Below are positions 1 through 6,367 of a DNA stretch of 6,529 bases, in pieces; positions within the stretch are counted from its first letter, which is position 1; each line of letters starts with the position of its first letter. Made by a program: the position numbers and the translations under genes. Under the pieces are notes generated by a model that was not told the origin of the DNA, did no database searches, and saw only the letters and a list, made by a program, of their open reading frames with translations. Source of the DNA: Chloroflexota bacterium (GTDB lineage Bacteria > Chloroflexota > Limnocylindria > Limnocylindrales > CSP1-4); the NCBI GenBank assembly GCA_017881985.1, contig JADGQH010000193.1, positions 1 to 6,529 of the forward strand, in the 5' to 3' direction.

Positions 1-744
1 GACGGGCTCGGGCTCGGCCCATCGGCAATCGGCCAGCAGGCAGGCCTCGACAAGGCCACCGTGACACGTCTCCTTCGGACGCTCGTCGAGGCCGGGTACG
101 TGGCCCAGGACGAGTCGACGCGGCGCTATCGCCTCAGCGGCAAGATCCTGTGGCTGGCCCACCGCGTCGCCGCTGGTCTGGATCTCCGGAGCATCGCGCG
201 TCCGCACCTGACAGCCCTTCGCGACGAGCTCGGGGAGACCGTTCACCTCGGAGTGATCGAGGACCTCCATGTTGTCTACGTGGACAAGCAGGAAGCCGAG
301 AACAGCATCCAGCTGGTCTCCGCGGTCGGTCAGACGATGCCGCTTCACTCCACGTCGTTGGGCAAGGCGTTGCTCGCCGCGCTTCCCGATGCGGAGCGCG
401 AACGGATCTATGCACGGATGGACTTCCTGCCCCGGACGGATCGGACGATCTGTGACCTGGCCACGTTCCGGGAGGAGATCCGGAGGACGCAGTGTCGCGG
501 CTACTCCACCGATGACCGCGAGAACGAGCCGTTCGGTGCGTGCGTGGGAGCGGCGATCGTGGGAGCCGACGGCCGGCCGGTCGGCGCGATCAGCATCGCC
601 GGTCCCCATTTCCGCATTCACGATCGGCTCGAGTACTTCGGCGAACGGGTGCGCGCTGTCGCGGGAGGAATCGCCATTGAGCTCGGGGCCGACCCGATCG
701 AGACGGCCGAGGGTGGCGGCCGCGAGATCCGCGAGACGACGTGA
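1..744 (+). CDS. IclR-family transcriptional regulator (5' end missing)
   Basis: A DNA-binding repressor or activator of the IclR family, expected to act as a dimer or tetramer and to control the sugar or acid catabolism genes it is joined to. The reading frame is open from base 1, and the winged-helix region (GPSAIGQQAGLDKATVTRLL, about nt 16-75) begins before the GTG at 61. That GTG lies inside the recognition helix and is not the start; the real start is upstream of the window. 247 residues are visible against a usual 250-270, so only a short N-terminal piece is lost. The effector-binding domain is complete: HSTSLGKALLA at nt 346-378 and GYSTDDRENEPFG from nt 499 are IclR_C hallmarks, followed by a GAISIAGP strand. 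The stop (742-744) overlaps the start of the aldolase, so regulator and enzyme are co-transcribed and probably translationally coupled. The ligand cannot be read from the sequence. Confidence 0.93.
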   Translation, partial: DGLGLGPSAIGQQAGLDKATVTRLLRTLVEAGYVAQDESTRRYRLSGKILWLAHRVAAGLDLRSIARPHLTALRDELGETVHLGVIEDLHVVYVDKQEAENSIQLVSAVGQTMPLHSTSLGKALLAALPDAERERIYARMDFLPRTDRTICDLATFREEIRRTQCRGYSTDDRENEPFGACVGAAIVGADGRPVGAISIAGPHFRIHDRLEYFGERVRAVAGGIAIELGADPIETAEGGGREIRETT

Positions 745-1646
745 TGGGTGCCCGGGACGTCCAGTCCAAGCTTGCCGGCGTGTTCGCGCCGATCAGCACG
801 CCGTTCGCGCTGAACGAGGACGTGGACTACGACGCCCTGCGGTTCAACCTCGCGCGATATGCACAGAGCGGGATCCTCGGCTATCTCGCGCTCGGGTCCA
901 ACGGAGAGAACCGGAGCCTCACCGAGGACGAGAAGCTGCATGTGCTCGAGACCGTCGTCGGGCACAAGGGGCCGGCGCAGGTGGTCCTGGCCGGTGCCGC
1001 GTACGACGGCGAGCGTGAAGCCGAGCGCTTCCTGGCGGCCGCGGCGGACCTCGGTGCCGACTTCGGGCTCGTGTTGTCGCCGGGCTACTTCCGGGCGCAG
1101 ATGACCGACGAGGTCCTGTACCGCTTCTTCTCGTCCCTGGCGGACGATGCGCGGATCCCGCTCCTCCTCTACAACGCGCCCGGCTTCTGCGGCGTCACGC
1201 TGAGCCCGGACCTCGTCGGACGCCTGGCAGCCCACGGGAACATCGTGGGCCTCAAGGACAGTGCGTCGAGTGGCATCGAAGGCTTCCTTCCATTCCAGGG
1301 CCCCTCGTTCCACGTGCTTGCGGGTTCGGCCAACTTCCTGCTCCGGGCGATGCTGGGTGGCTCGCCCGGCGGCACGGTCTCGCTCGCCAACTCGTTCCCC
1401 CAGCTTGCCCTGGAGCTGTTCCGCTATGGACGTGCCCGCGACGAGGTGAATGGGGCAGCGCTCCAGGATCGGGTCAGCCGCATCAATGCCGCCATCTCGG
1501 GGGCCCACGGGGTGGCGGGCGTCAAGGCCGCGATGACACTGGCAGGTTTCCGGGGTGGCATCCCGCGACGGCCACTGCTTCCTCTCAGCGCAGGACAGGT
1601 CCAGGCGTTGGAAGCGCTCCTCACCTCGGAGGGACTCCTGCCGTGA
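744..1646 (+). CDS. DapA/HOGA-superfamily class I aldolase (pyruvate lyase)
   Basis: A (beta/alpha)8 class I aldolase of the dihydrodipicolinate synthase superfamily, 300 residues from ATG 744, normal for the family. Visible catalytic features are GSNGE (51-55, phosphate-loop equivalent of GTTGE), Tyr115 in SPGYF, Tyr143 in YNAP, and the Schiff-base Lys171 in GLKDSA. The arginine that binds aspartate semialdehyde in true DapA (after YNVPS) is Phe148 here, so lysine biosynthesis is unlikely. From memory, GSNGE, VLAGSANF (191-198), the GG-x-VSLAN stretch (209-216) and the C-terminal G-x-K / GG / RPL pattern resemble 4-hydroxy-2-oxoglutarate aldolase (HOGA1) and 2-keto-3-deoxy sugar acid aldolases, which yield pyruvate plus an aldehyde. 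The exact substrate is unknown. GTG 741 is an alternative in-frame start giving a 4-nt overlap with the regulator stop; ATG 744 gives a 1-nt overlap. Neither has a strong ribosome binding site, which fits translational coupling. The kinase GTG overlaps its stop. Confidence 0.9.
   Translation: MGARDVQSKLAGVFAPISTPFALNEDVDYDALRFNLARYAQSGILGYLALGSNGENRSLTEDEKLHVLETVVGHKGPAQVVLAGAAYDGEREAERFLAAAADLGADFGLVLSPGYFRAQMTDEVLYRFFSSLADDARIPLLLYNAPGFCGVTLSPDLVGRLAAHGNIVGLKDSASSGIEGFLPFQGPSFHVLAGSANFLLRAMLGGSPGGTVSLANSFPQLALELFRYGRARDEVNGAALQDRVSRINAAISGAHGVAGVKAAMTLAGFRGGIPRRPLLPLSAGQVQALEALLTSEGLLP
1628..1633 (+). promoter_or_regulatory. Ribosome binding site for the FGGY kinase
   Basis: GGAGGG lies 9 nt before GTG 1643, inside the end of the aldolase gene. 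It supports the non-ATG start that overlaps the aldolase stop (GTGA at 1643-1646). Confidence 0.75.
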
Positions 1647-3055
1647 GCGGAGACATCCTCGCCATCGACGTCGGGACGACCGCCCTCAAGATCGCCGTCT
1701 TCAGTCCCGACTTGGTGAAGCGATCCGAGGCGCAGCGCCGCTACGCCCCGCACCTGTACGACCATGGCAAGGCCGACGTCGAGCCGGCGGTCTGGTGGGA
1801 GGCGCTGCGCGAATGCTGTGCGGCGGCATCCGCCAGCCTCGCCGGCGTGGAGGTCGTCTCCCTGTCCGTCACCACCCCGGGACTCATGCCGATGGCGGGC
1901 GACGGCACGGCGCTGGCGCCTGCCGTCCTGTTCCTTGACGGGCGGTCGCGCGCGCAGTCGGCCGCCATCCGTGCCCTTGTGGGAGAGAGGAGGTTCCTGG
2001 CCGAGACGTGCAACCTTCCCGTGTCCGGCGGCTCGTCGCTGTCGTCCATGCTCTGGTTCCGGGATGAGCGCCCGGACATTTGGGCGGCGACCGCGAAGTT
2101 CGGCCACTGCAACACCTATCTCGTCAAGCGGATGACCGGCCGCTGGGCGATCGATCCGTCAACGGCCTCGATCACGGGCCTCTACAACACGGCGCGGAAC
2201 GATCTCACCTGGAACGAGACGGTCCTCGGTCTCGCCGGAATCGATGAGGGCATGCTGCCGCCGCTGCGGCAGTCCCATGAGCCGATCGGTCCGATCCGGC
2301 CCGCCATCGCCGAGGAGCTTGGCCTGCCTCGTGGCTGCGTCGTCCTCTGCGGTGGCAATGACGCGGTGCTCGCGGCCTTCTCCGGGGGCCTGACCGAGCC
2401 GGGCGACATCAACATCATCAGCGGGACGTGCGACATCGCCAGCGTCTGCACCGATCGCCCCATCGCCTCCCCAACCTTCAACGTCCGCTGCCACGTCATC
2501 CCGGGTCGGTGGCTCACGTTCTTCGTGCTGAATGCCGGCGGCGAGGCGCTGGACTGGTTCCGCCGGACCGCCTGCAGCGAGCTGGACGCGGACGAGTTCT
2601 ACGACCACTACGTTCCCGGCGTGCTCGATGCGTTCCTTCTGGGTCCGGATCCGGACATCGTTGAAGCCGATCTCCCCGAGTACGTCCCCTACATCGGCGG
2701 CAGCCGGTACTCCCTCGAGTCCCTCACCGGCCGCTTCAGCGGCCTCACGCTCCAGACCACGCGTGAAGACCTGTTGCTCAGCATCGTCCGCGGCAACGCG
2801 AGATATCTGGGCGGGCACCTTGCAGAAGTCGCCGAGGTCGTCCACCTCGGCCATAGGGTCGGGATCTCCGGCGGCGGGGCCAGGATCCGGGGAATGCTCG
2901 AAGCCAGGCGCCGCTGGACCGGCGACTTCGAGTACCAGTTCCAGGACCAGTCCTCGTTGCTCGGGGCGGCGATCCTCGGCCAGATCAGTCAATCCGGACA
3001 GCTGCCGGGCTCCAGGCAGGTCAGTCCGGGAACGTTGCAGGAGGCATTCCCATGA
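1643..3055 (+). CDS. FGGY-family carbohydrate kinase (xylulokinase-like)
   Basis: A two-domain ATP-dependent sugar kinase of the FGGY family, 470 residues against about 480-500 for xylulokinases. The N-terminal actin-like domain starts with the phosphate-binding motif DVGTT (9-13), followed by FLDGRS (97-102), equivalent to the WNDGR region. The second domain begins near 235-260: GGNDAV (237-242) carries the likely catalytic base Asp240. SGGGAR (409-414) is the C-terminal nucleotide-binding signature, and GAAILG (441-446) closes the fold. Two features are unusual. The QMHG substrate motif of xylulokinase is replaced by TTPGLMP (77-83), and the phosphate-2 loop usually read as GTS is SGTCD (260-264). 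The substrate is therefore probably not xylulose; a ketose, polyol or related short sugar is possible. The GTG start has a good ribosome binding site and overlaps the aldolase stop by 4 nt. The stop overlaps the FIST gene start by 4 nt. Kinase family assignment is firm; substrate is not. Confidence 0.92.
   Translation: MSGDILAIDVGTTALKIAVFSPDLVKRSEAQRRYAPHLYDHGKADVEPAVWWEALRECCAAASASLAGVEVVSLSVTTPGLMPMAGDGTALAPAVLFLDGRSRAQSAAIRALVGERRFLAETCNLPVSGGSSLSSMLWFRDERPDIWAATAKFGHCNTYLVKRMTGRWAIDPSTASITGLYNTARNDLTWNETVLGLAGIDEGMLPPLRQSHEPIGPIRPAIAEELGLPRGCVVLCGGNDAVLAAFSGGLTEPGDINIISGTCDIASVCTDRPIASPTFNVRCHVIPGRWLTFFVLNAGGEALDWFRRTACSELDADEFYDHYVPGVLDAFLLGPDPDIVEADLPEYVPYIGGSRYSLESLTGRFSGLTLQTTREDLLLSIVRGNARYLGGHLAEVAEVVHLGHRVGISGGGARIRGMLEARRRWTGDFEYQFQDQSSLLGAAILGQISQSGQLPGSRQVSPGTLQEAFP
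3039..3044 (+). promoter_or_regulatory. Ribosome binding site for the FIST gene
   Basis: A perfect AGGAGG sits 7 nt before ATG 3052, within the last codons of the kinase gene. It fixes the FIST start and indicates efficient translation independent of read-through from the kinase. Confidence 0.85.
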
Positions 3056-4188
3056 GCGGTATCGGAACCGGCAGCACGACGTCCACGGATCCGCGGGCGG
3101 CGGCAGCCGAACTCGTCTCACAGGCGAAGGCCGGGCTGGAGGGCACCCCGACGCTGGCCATCCTCTTCGCCACGTCGCAGTACGACACTGAGGCCCTCGC
3201 GAGCAGCGTCTCCGAGCTGCTCGACGGGATCCCCATGTGGGGCGGCTCGTCGTCGACCGGCGTGTTCCGGGACGATGGCTGGGTCACGAGCGCCGGCGGA
3301 GCGGCCAGCCTGATGCTTATCGCCGACCGGCCGGGGGCGGCCGCGGTCGTGCCCGTTGGCGATGACGCGTTCGCGGCCGGCAAGAAGGCCGCCGAAGAGG
3401 TCATGAAGCAGCTCGGCGGCGCCCCGGGGGCGCTGCTGACCCTCGCCTTCATGGGGCCGGAGGAGGAGCTGCTGCGCGGGATCGCAAGCGTGGCCCCGGG
3501 CGTGCCGGTCGTCGGCGGTTCTGCTTCGGACCACTCTGCGGAGGGCAAGTTCCAGCAGATCGCGAACGGCCACGCCTACACGAACCACTTCGCTCTCGCG
3601 GCGATCGGCGGGCCGGTCGGGGTTGCCTTCACGAACGGCTATCGGCCGACGGGCAAGAAGGCAATCGTGACCAAGGCCACCGGACGGACGGTCTTCGAGC
3701 TCGACGGCCTGCGAGCCATGGATGTCTACTCCGCGTGGGTCGCCAGGCCTGAGGCGGAGATCTGCGGCGGCGCGCTCGTCTCGTTCAGCGTGCAGTACCC
3801 ACTCCTGTTCCGGCAGGCCGGGATCGGGTACTCCGCCCACCCGACCAACAGCAGCGCGGACGGCTCGATGGACTTCGGGGCGGCCATGCGCCCCGGGATG
3901 GAGCTCGAGCTGGCGGAAGCATCCGTGAACGGCCTGGTCGCCGAGGCGGGCAACGCCGTCTACAAGGCGACGCTCGGGGTCGAGCACCCGAAGGCCATCC
4001 TGCTCTCCCACTGCGGTGGGCGCGCCATCGCCCTCGGCGACCGAATCCGGGAGATCCCCGCCGAGATCGCACACACTGCCGGCCACCTGCCGACGGTCGG
4101 CTACCTCGCCTTCGGTGAGCAGGGCTGCTCGGAGCCGGGAAGTCCGACCCACGCCGACCTGAGCCTGTCGGCGCTCGTCCTGGGCTAG
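3052..4188 (+). CDS. Stand-alone FIST N + FIST C domain protein
   Basis: A soluble 378-residue protein made almost entirely of the FIST sensory module. FIST_N covers about 33-187: the TLAILFATSQYD strand (34-45), the GGSSSTG turn (64-70, the position of the family's GCSSxG), and VPVVGGSASD (151-160). FIST_C covers about 215-376: FELDGLRAMDVYSAW (215-229), a CGGR motif (321-324) and the closing GYLAFGEQG (350-358), matching the family's G-x-x-x-x-GE ending. No signal peptide, membrane segment or output domain is visible; the first 30 residues are a low-complexity Ala/Thr/Ser leader. FIST was described as an intracellular ligand-sensing domain, predicted to bind small molecules such as amino acids and often fused to kinase, GGDEF or chemotaxis modules. 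Here it stands alone in a catabolic operon, so it may sense or bind a pathway metabolite, or have an undescribed enzymatic role. Its ATG overlaps the kinase stop (ATGA). Confidence 0.88.
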   Translation: MSGIGTGSTTSTDPRAAAAELVSQAKAGLEGTPTLAILFATSQYDTEALASSVSELLDGIPMWGGSSSTGVFRDDGWVTSAGGAASLMLIADRPGAAAVVPVGDDAFAAGKKAAEEVMKQLGGAPGALLTLAFMGPEEELLRGIASVAPGVPVVGGSASDHSAEGKFQQIANGHAYTNHFALAAIGGPVGVAFTNGYRPTGKKAIVTKATGRTVFELDGLRAMDVYSAWVARPEAEICGGALVSFSVQYPLLFRQAGIGYSAHPTNSSADGSMDFGAAMRPGMELELAEASVNGLVAEAGNAVYKATLGVEHPKAILLSHCGGRAIALGDRIREIPAEIAHTAGHLPTVGYLAFGEQGCSEPGSPTHADLSLSALVLG

Positions 4189-4201
4189 GTTCGCCTGCCT
4201 G

Positions 4202-4209
4202 TGACGTCA
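4202..4209. promoter_or_regulatory. Possible operator: 8-bp palindrome TGACGTCA
   Basis: A perfect 8-bp palindrome lies 14 nt after the FIST stop and about 105 nt before the aldehyde dehydrogenase start. Its position would suit a regulator site for separate control of that gene. A single 8-bp palindrome is expected by chance fairly often, so this is only a candidate. Confidence 0.15.
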
Positions 4210-4220
4210 GTGGCGGGCGC

Positions 4221-4251
4221 GGAGCCGGCGGGCGGCTGATTCGCCGGCTTC
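4221..4251 (+). terminator. GC-rich hairpin after the FIST gene, possible attenuator or terminator
   Basis: GGAGCCGGCG (4221-4230) pairs with CGCCGGCTTC (4242-4251) as a 10-bp stem with one G-U pair and an 11-nt loop, starting 33 nt after the FIST stop. There is no T run behind it, so it may be a partial terminator, an mRNA-stabilising stem, or chance in GC-rich DNA. If active it would lower aldehyde dehydrogenase expression relative to the upstream four genes. Confidence 0.35.
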
Positions 4252-4272
4252 GCGCTCAGCCCCAATGGTTGT

Positions 4273-4294
4273 GGCCGCGCCCCAGGATGCGGCC
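4273..4294 (+). repeat. Small inverted repeat just upstream of the aldA-like ribosome binding site
   Basis: GGCCGC (4273-4278) and GCGGCC (4289-4294) form a 6-bp stem ending 9 nt before the Shine-Dalgarno sequence. It could shape translation initiation or be a chance repeat. No convincing -35/-10 promoter was seen in the 126-nt gap. Confidence 0.2.
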
Positions 4295-4303
4295 GGTCGA
4301 CAC

Positions 4304-4309
4304 GGAGGA
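4304..4309 (+). promoter_or_regulatory. Ribosome binding site for the aldehyde dehydrogenase
   Basis: GGAGGA lies 5 nt before ATG 4315, and fixes this start. Confidence 0.8.
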
Positions 4310-4314
4310 TCACG

Positions 4315-5787
4315 ATGGCTGTCGCTACACGCCTCTACCAGAACTACGTGAACGGTCGCTTCGTCAGCGCGCAGGGAGCGAAGACGCTGCCGGTAGAGAA
4401 TCCGGCCACCGGTGCGACCGCGTCGGACGTGCCCGATTCGTCCGTTGAGGATGCGCGGGAAGCGATCGAGTGCGCGGACCGGGCGCAGCGCGCGTGGGAG
4501 AAGCTGGCCCCGATCGAGCGCGCGAACTACCTGCACAAGATCGCCGCCGGGATCCGCGCGGACGCGGAGCACCTTGCCCGGGTCCTGTCGGAGGAGCAGG
4601 GCAAACCCCTCGACCAGGCCCGGGGTGAGGCGAACGGCACGGCCAACTACTTCGACTACACGGCGGAGTGGGCCCGCCGCATCGAGGGCGAGGTCATCGC
4701 CAGCGACGAGCCAAACGACATGCAGCTGCTGCTCCGGCAGCCCATCGGCGTCATCGGCGGGATCGTGCCCTGGAACTTCCCGCTCTACGTGCTCGCGCGG
4801 AAGGTGGCACCGGCGCTTCTCACGGGCAACTCCATCGTCGTGAAGCCGAGCGAGATCACGCCGAACAGCACGCTCGAGCTCGGCCGCATCTTCGACGAGG
4901 CAGGCGTCCCCGCCGGCGTTGTCAACATCGTGTGCGGCTACGGCCCGACCGTCGGCGAGGAGCTGGCCTCGAACCCGCTCATCGGCATGGTGACCGTCAC
5001 AGGCAGCATCAGGACCGGCTCCCGGGTCATGGAGCTCGCCGCGAAGAACATCACGAAGGTCAGCCTGGAGCTCGGCGGCAGCCACCCGGTCATCGTGATG
5101 CCGGACGCCGACCTGGACCTCGCGATCAGGTCCATCAAGGCAGGTCGCCTCCTCAACACGGGCCAGGTGTGCGGCGCACCCGACCGAACCTACGTGCACG
5201 AGAGCGTCGCCGCCGAGTTCACCGAGCGGCTGGCCAAGGCCATGGGCAAGGCGACATACGGGAACGCGCTCGTCGACGAGGGCCGCGACCTAGGTCCGAT
5301 GGTAAGCGCACGGCAACTCGACGCGGTGAGCGGACGCGTGGAGCGTGCCATCGCCGACGGCGGCCAGGTCGTGACCGGCGGCAAGCCTGCCGAGGACAAG
5401 CCGGAAGGTCACTACTATCCGGCGACCGTCATCGCCAACTGCCGCCAGGACATGGCCATCGTCCGGGAAGAGATCTTCGGGCCGGTCATGCCAGTCGTCA
5501 CGTTCCACGACCTCGACGAGGCGATCGACTGGGCGAACGACTCGATCTACGGTCTCGCCTCGTCAATCTTCACCAAGAACGTCGACGTGATCATGCGAGC
5601 GTGCCGGGAGCTGCGGTTCGGGGAGACGTACGTCAACCGCGAGAACATGATGGAGAACATGCAGGGGTTCCATGCCGGCTGGCGCAAGTCCGGGATCGGT
5701 GGGGCAGACGGCAAGTACGGCGTGCTCGAGTACACGCGAACCCACGTCGTCTACCTGCAATACGACCTGGCGGCCGGGCGGGCGTAA
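4315..5787 (+). CDS. aldA: NAD(P)-dependent aldehyde dehydrogenase, AldA (lactaldehyde/glycolaldehyde) type
   Basis: Oxidises an aldehyde to a carboxylate with NAD(P)+ in the cytoplasm. It is 490 residues, full length for the family. All core ALDH residues are present: PWNFP with Asn154, KPSE with the cofactor lysine 177, TVTGS (227-231), the general base Glu252 in LELGG, the nucleophile Cys286 in GQVC, and EEIFGP with Glu386 and Phe388. As I recall E. coli AldA, the two agree closely throughout, most tellingly near the C-terminus: FGETYVNREN (435-444), MQGFHAGWRKSGIGGADGK (449-467) and VVYLQ (478-482). This points to the lactaldehyde/glycolaldehyde dehydrogenase subfamily rather than betaine or succinate-semialdehyde enzymes. 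The AldA stretch after the nucleophile (CNCAER) is CGAPDR here, so substrate preference could differ. It follows the FIST gene on the same strand after a 126-nt gap with its own strong ribosome binding site, and would consume the aldehyde released by the upstream aldolase. Family is firm; substrate is inferred. Confidence 0.93.
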   Translation: MAVATRLYQNYVNGRFVSAQGAKTLPVENPATGATASDVPDSSVEDAREAIECADRAQRAWEKLAPIERANYLHKIAAGIRADAEHLARVLSEEQGKPLDQARGEANGTANYFDYTAEWARRIEGEVIASDEPNDMQLLLRQPIGVIGGIVPWNFPLYVLARKVAPALLTGNSIVVKPSEITPNSTLELGRIFDEAGVPAGVVNIVCGYGPTVGEELASNPLIGMVTVTGSIRTGSRVMELAAKNITKVSLELGGSHPVIVMPDADLDLAIRSIKAGRLLNTGQVCGAPDRTYVHESVAAEFTERLAKAMGKATYGNALVDEGRDLGPMVSARQLDAVSGRVERAIADGGQVVTGGKPAEDKPEGHYYPATVIANCRQDMAIVREEIFGPVMPVVTFHDLDEAIDWANDSIYGLASSIFTKNVDVIMRACRELRFGETYVNRENMMENMQGFHAGWRKSGIGGADGKYGVLEYTRTHVVYLQYDLAAGRA

Positions 5788-5838
5788 CGAATCCGGTTCC
5801 CGGCAGGCGATCCGCCGAGAAGCGCGTCTGCGGCGCGA

Positions 5839-5856
5839 CGGACCACCAAAGGTCCG
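5839..5856 (+). repeat. 6-bp hairpin downstream of the aldehyde dehydrogenase
   Basis: CGGACC (5839-5844) and GGTCCG (5851-5856) enclose a 6-nt ACCAAA loop. It precedes the stronger stem at 5873-5906 and may be part of a tandem 3'-end structure. Confidence 0.35.
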
Positions 5857-5872
5857 CCGGTCAACGTTCCAC

Positions 5873-5906
5873 AGGGGCGTCCTGAGCACACGCTCGGGGC
5901 GCCCCT
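5873..5906 (+). terminator. Strong 15-bp stem-loop, likely operon terminator
   Basis: AGGGGCGTCCTGAGC (5873-5887) pairs with GCTCGGGGCGCCCCT (5892-5906) across all 15 positions around an ACAC tetraloop, 85 nt after the dehydrogenase stop. Thirteen pairs are Watson-Crick and two are G-U in the + strand RNA. On the - strand those two would be A-C mismatches, so the structure fits a + strand transcript. There is no T run, as is common for terminators or 3'-end stabilising stems in high-GC bacteria. The structure is clear; the terminating function is inferred. Confidence 0.65.
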
Positions 5907-6367
5907 CGCCGCCCAGCACAATTGGCAACACCGTGGTGGCACGGGAGTCCAGCGCGACATCCTCACCGCGAGCGACGCCCAACGACGAGGTAGCTCCGCA
6001 ACGCCGGATCGGGGGCGATAGGCCGTCCCTCGCGTCGTCGAGTCATCGTCCGTAGGTCGTGGCTCCCCGGGCCGTGGCGCCCCGCTCGGAGATCGTGCCG
6101 TATAGACGCGCGACGATCGCCCCCGGGGCTCTCCACGCCTACGTCGCGGAAGATCGTGCGGCGGTCCGGCGTCCAGTCGCCGCCTCTGCCGAGGCGTTCC
6201 CGAAGGCGCACCAGCGCAACGTGGTCGCGGACGCCTTCCTGATGGAGGAAGGCACCAGGGGTCAGGCCGGGGAATTCCAGCAGCAGCTCCGCCAGGACGG
6301 TCCGGAGATGGCGTGAGGGTCGGAAACCCCGATTCGCGCTCGGACAGTCCCGGTCCGATCGGCCGAT

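Larger units (their letters stand above)
5788..6367. other. Intergenic stretch without an identifiable gene
   Basis: About 580 bases between the dehydrogenase and the transposase. It holds the two hairpins above and no tRNA-like or other recognised RNA. Two open frames deserve mention: + 6059-6316 (GTG start, 85 codons) and - 6475-5963 (170 codons, which would run 108 nt into the transposase start). Neither translation is recognisable and neither has a good ribosome binding site. By rough hand count across 6059-6316, G+C is about 80% at two codon positions and about 55% at the third (the shared second position of both frames), a coding-like pattern, so a decayed or unknown gene could be here. 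The left end of the mobile element should also lie in this stretch, but I could not identify its terminal repeat. Confidence 0.5.

Noticed and set aside
61..744. IclR gene starting at GTG 61
   Set aside because: The frame is open to base 1, and the residues encoded before 61 belong to the helix-turn-helix; GTG 61 is an internal valine.
269..1018. Long + strand frame across the regulator and aldolase
   Set aside because: Out-of-frame shadow: Arg/Ser/Pro-rich translation with no motif, overlapping two well-supported genes.
618..1508. Minus-strand open frame of 296 codons opposite the aldolase
   Set aside because: Antisense shadow produced by high G+C; the + strand has a complete, motif-bearing aldolase.
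744..1646. True dihydrodipicolinate synthase (dapA, lysine biosynthesis)
   Set aside because: The substrate-binding arginine after the YNxP motif is Phe148, the context is catabolic, and the overall pattern looks like HOGA-type aldolases.
2159..3121. Minus-strand open frame opposite the kinase
   Set aside because: Antisense shadow of the FGGY kinase, with charged low-complexity translation and no domain.
3118..4152. Minus-strand open frame of 344 codons opposite the FIST gene
   Set aside because: Nearly as long as the FIST gene but lacks any motif, whereas the + strand shows both FIST domains and a perfect ribosome binding site.
4207..5199. Minus-strand open frame of 330 codons opposite the dehydrogenase
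   Set aside because: Antisense shadow; the + strand has every ALDH catalytic residue.
4668..5885. Second + strand frame of 405 codons overlapping the dehydrogenase
   Set aside because: Arg/His-rich out-of-frame translation typical of high-GC DNA, with no recognisable domain.
5931..5944. Short 5-bp hairpin with a GTGG loop
   Set aside because: Too short to distinguish from chance in GC-rich sequence.
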